Shown: one piece after another, positions 63,927 to 64,000 of the stretch | Numbering within the stretch: the stretch's first letter is position 1 | How the letters are laid out: every line of letters starts with the position of its first letter | Origin: Streptomyces sp. NK08204 | GTDB lineage: Bacteria; Actinomycetota; Actinomycetes; Streptomycetales; Streptomycetaceae | DNA length: 64,000 nucleotides | Direction of reading: 5' to 3' | Assembly (NCBI RefSeq): GCF_020400585.1 | Contig: NZ_JAINVF010000001.1 | Coordinates: 699,906 to 763,905 of the forward strand | The notes under the pieces: generated by a model | The model's input: the letters and a program-made list of their open reading frames with translations, nothing else | Databases searched by the model: none | Told to the model about the DNA's origin: nothing | Translations under genes and position numbers: made by a program

Positions 63927-64000
63927 TCACTTGGTCTGCTCGGCGAGCCTCATCGCCTCCTCGATGAGGGTCTCCACGATCCTGGACTCGGGGACGGTCC
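63927..64000 (-). CDS. ispG: IspG (HMB-diphosphate synthase), C-terminal end only
   Basis: The window ends inside this minus-strand gene. About 24 C-terminal codons are seen, ending TVPESRIVETLIEEAMRLAEQ and then TK, which matches the tail of actinobacterial IspG. IspG is the iron-sulfur enzyme of the sixth MEP step; none of its cysteines are inside the window. Position upstream of dxs supports the call. Confidence 0.65.
   Translation of the reverse strand, partial: TVPESRIVETLIEEAMRLAEQTK

Overview
The window looks like chromosomal DNA of a Streptomyces or close relative. GC is very high, GTG and TTG starts are common, neighbouring genes often overlap by four bases (GTGA or ATGA), and it carries Streptomyces hallmarks: a conservon, a hopanoid-type aminotransferase/dxs/ispG run, a DUF574 methyltransferase and a LysM-M23 hydrolase.

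Layout. (1) 1-5.1 kb is accessory DNA on the + strand: the end of a KDO cytidylyltransferase-like gene, a 61-residue peptide coupled to an ABC exporter, a broken PCMT-type methyltransferase, a methyltransferase-NUDIX fusion and an acetyltransferase-MazG fusion. (2) A tRNA-Pro(GGG) lies at 5493-5566. (3) 5.6-17 kb is mostly metabolic: cobF and cobK, HAD phosphatase, permease, thiolase, lipase, a glutamine synthetase-like/amidohydrolase pair and NUDIX. (4) 17.1-20.9 kb is a scar holding remnants of a polyketide-type cluster (acyltransferase, two thioesterases), then a peptide/sugar ABC operon whose binding-protein and permease genes were fused by deletion. (5) 20.8-27.7 kb has two ABC ATPases, a GH38 alpha-mannosidase and a GH3 hexosaminidase. 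(6) A second, identical tRNA-Pro(GGG) lies at 28013-28086 with a related flank. (7) 28.3-38.6 kb carries a YjbR-like protein, LysR regulator, tdh-kbl, a conservon with a GAF partner, a Cys-rich pentapeptide protein and a HAD protein. (8) 38.6-54.1 kb is the most interesting part. (9) 54.1-64 kb has an MBL hydrolase, TetR, SGNH hydrolase, a LysM-M23 hydrolase behind a possible riboswitch, a tyrosine-type phosphatase, an XRE-cupin regulator with its small partner, hpnO-like, dxs and ispG.

Main point. From 40575 to 54066 eleven + strand genes run almost without a gap: a GH13 protein that has lost its catalytic nucleophile, a class III aminotransferase, a zinc dehydrogenase, a PfkB kinase, a HAD phosphatase, a free-standing condensation domain, a LanB-like protein with only the N-terminal domain, an adenylation protein, a carrier protein, an ATP-grasp ligase and an MFS exporter. 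Aminotransferase + phosphatase + zinc dehydrogenase is the logic used for nojirimycin-type iminosugars. The other genes can form up to three amide bonds by different chemistries. I infer an undescribed aminoacylated or peptidyl iminosugar (or other aminosugar) pathway. A divergent, catalytically intact alpha-glucosidase gene sits next to it, with MalR-like inverted repeats in the shared promoter region; alpha-glucosidases are typical iminosugar targets, so the two GH13 proteins may serve immunity or sensing.
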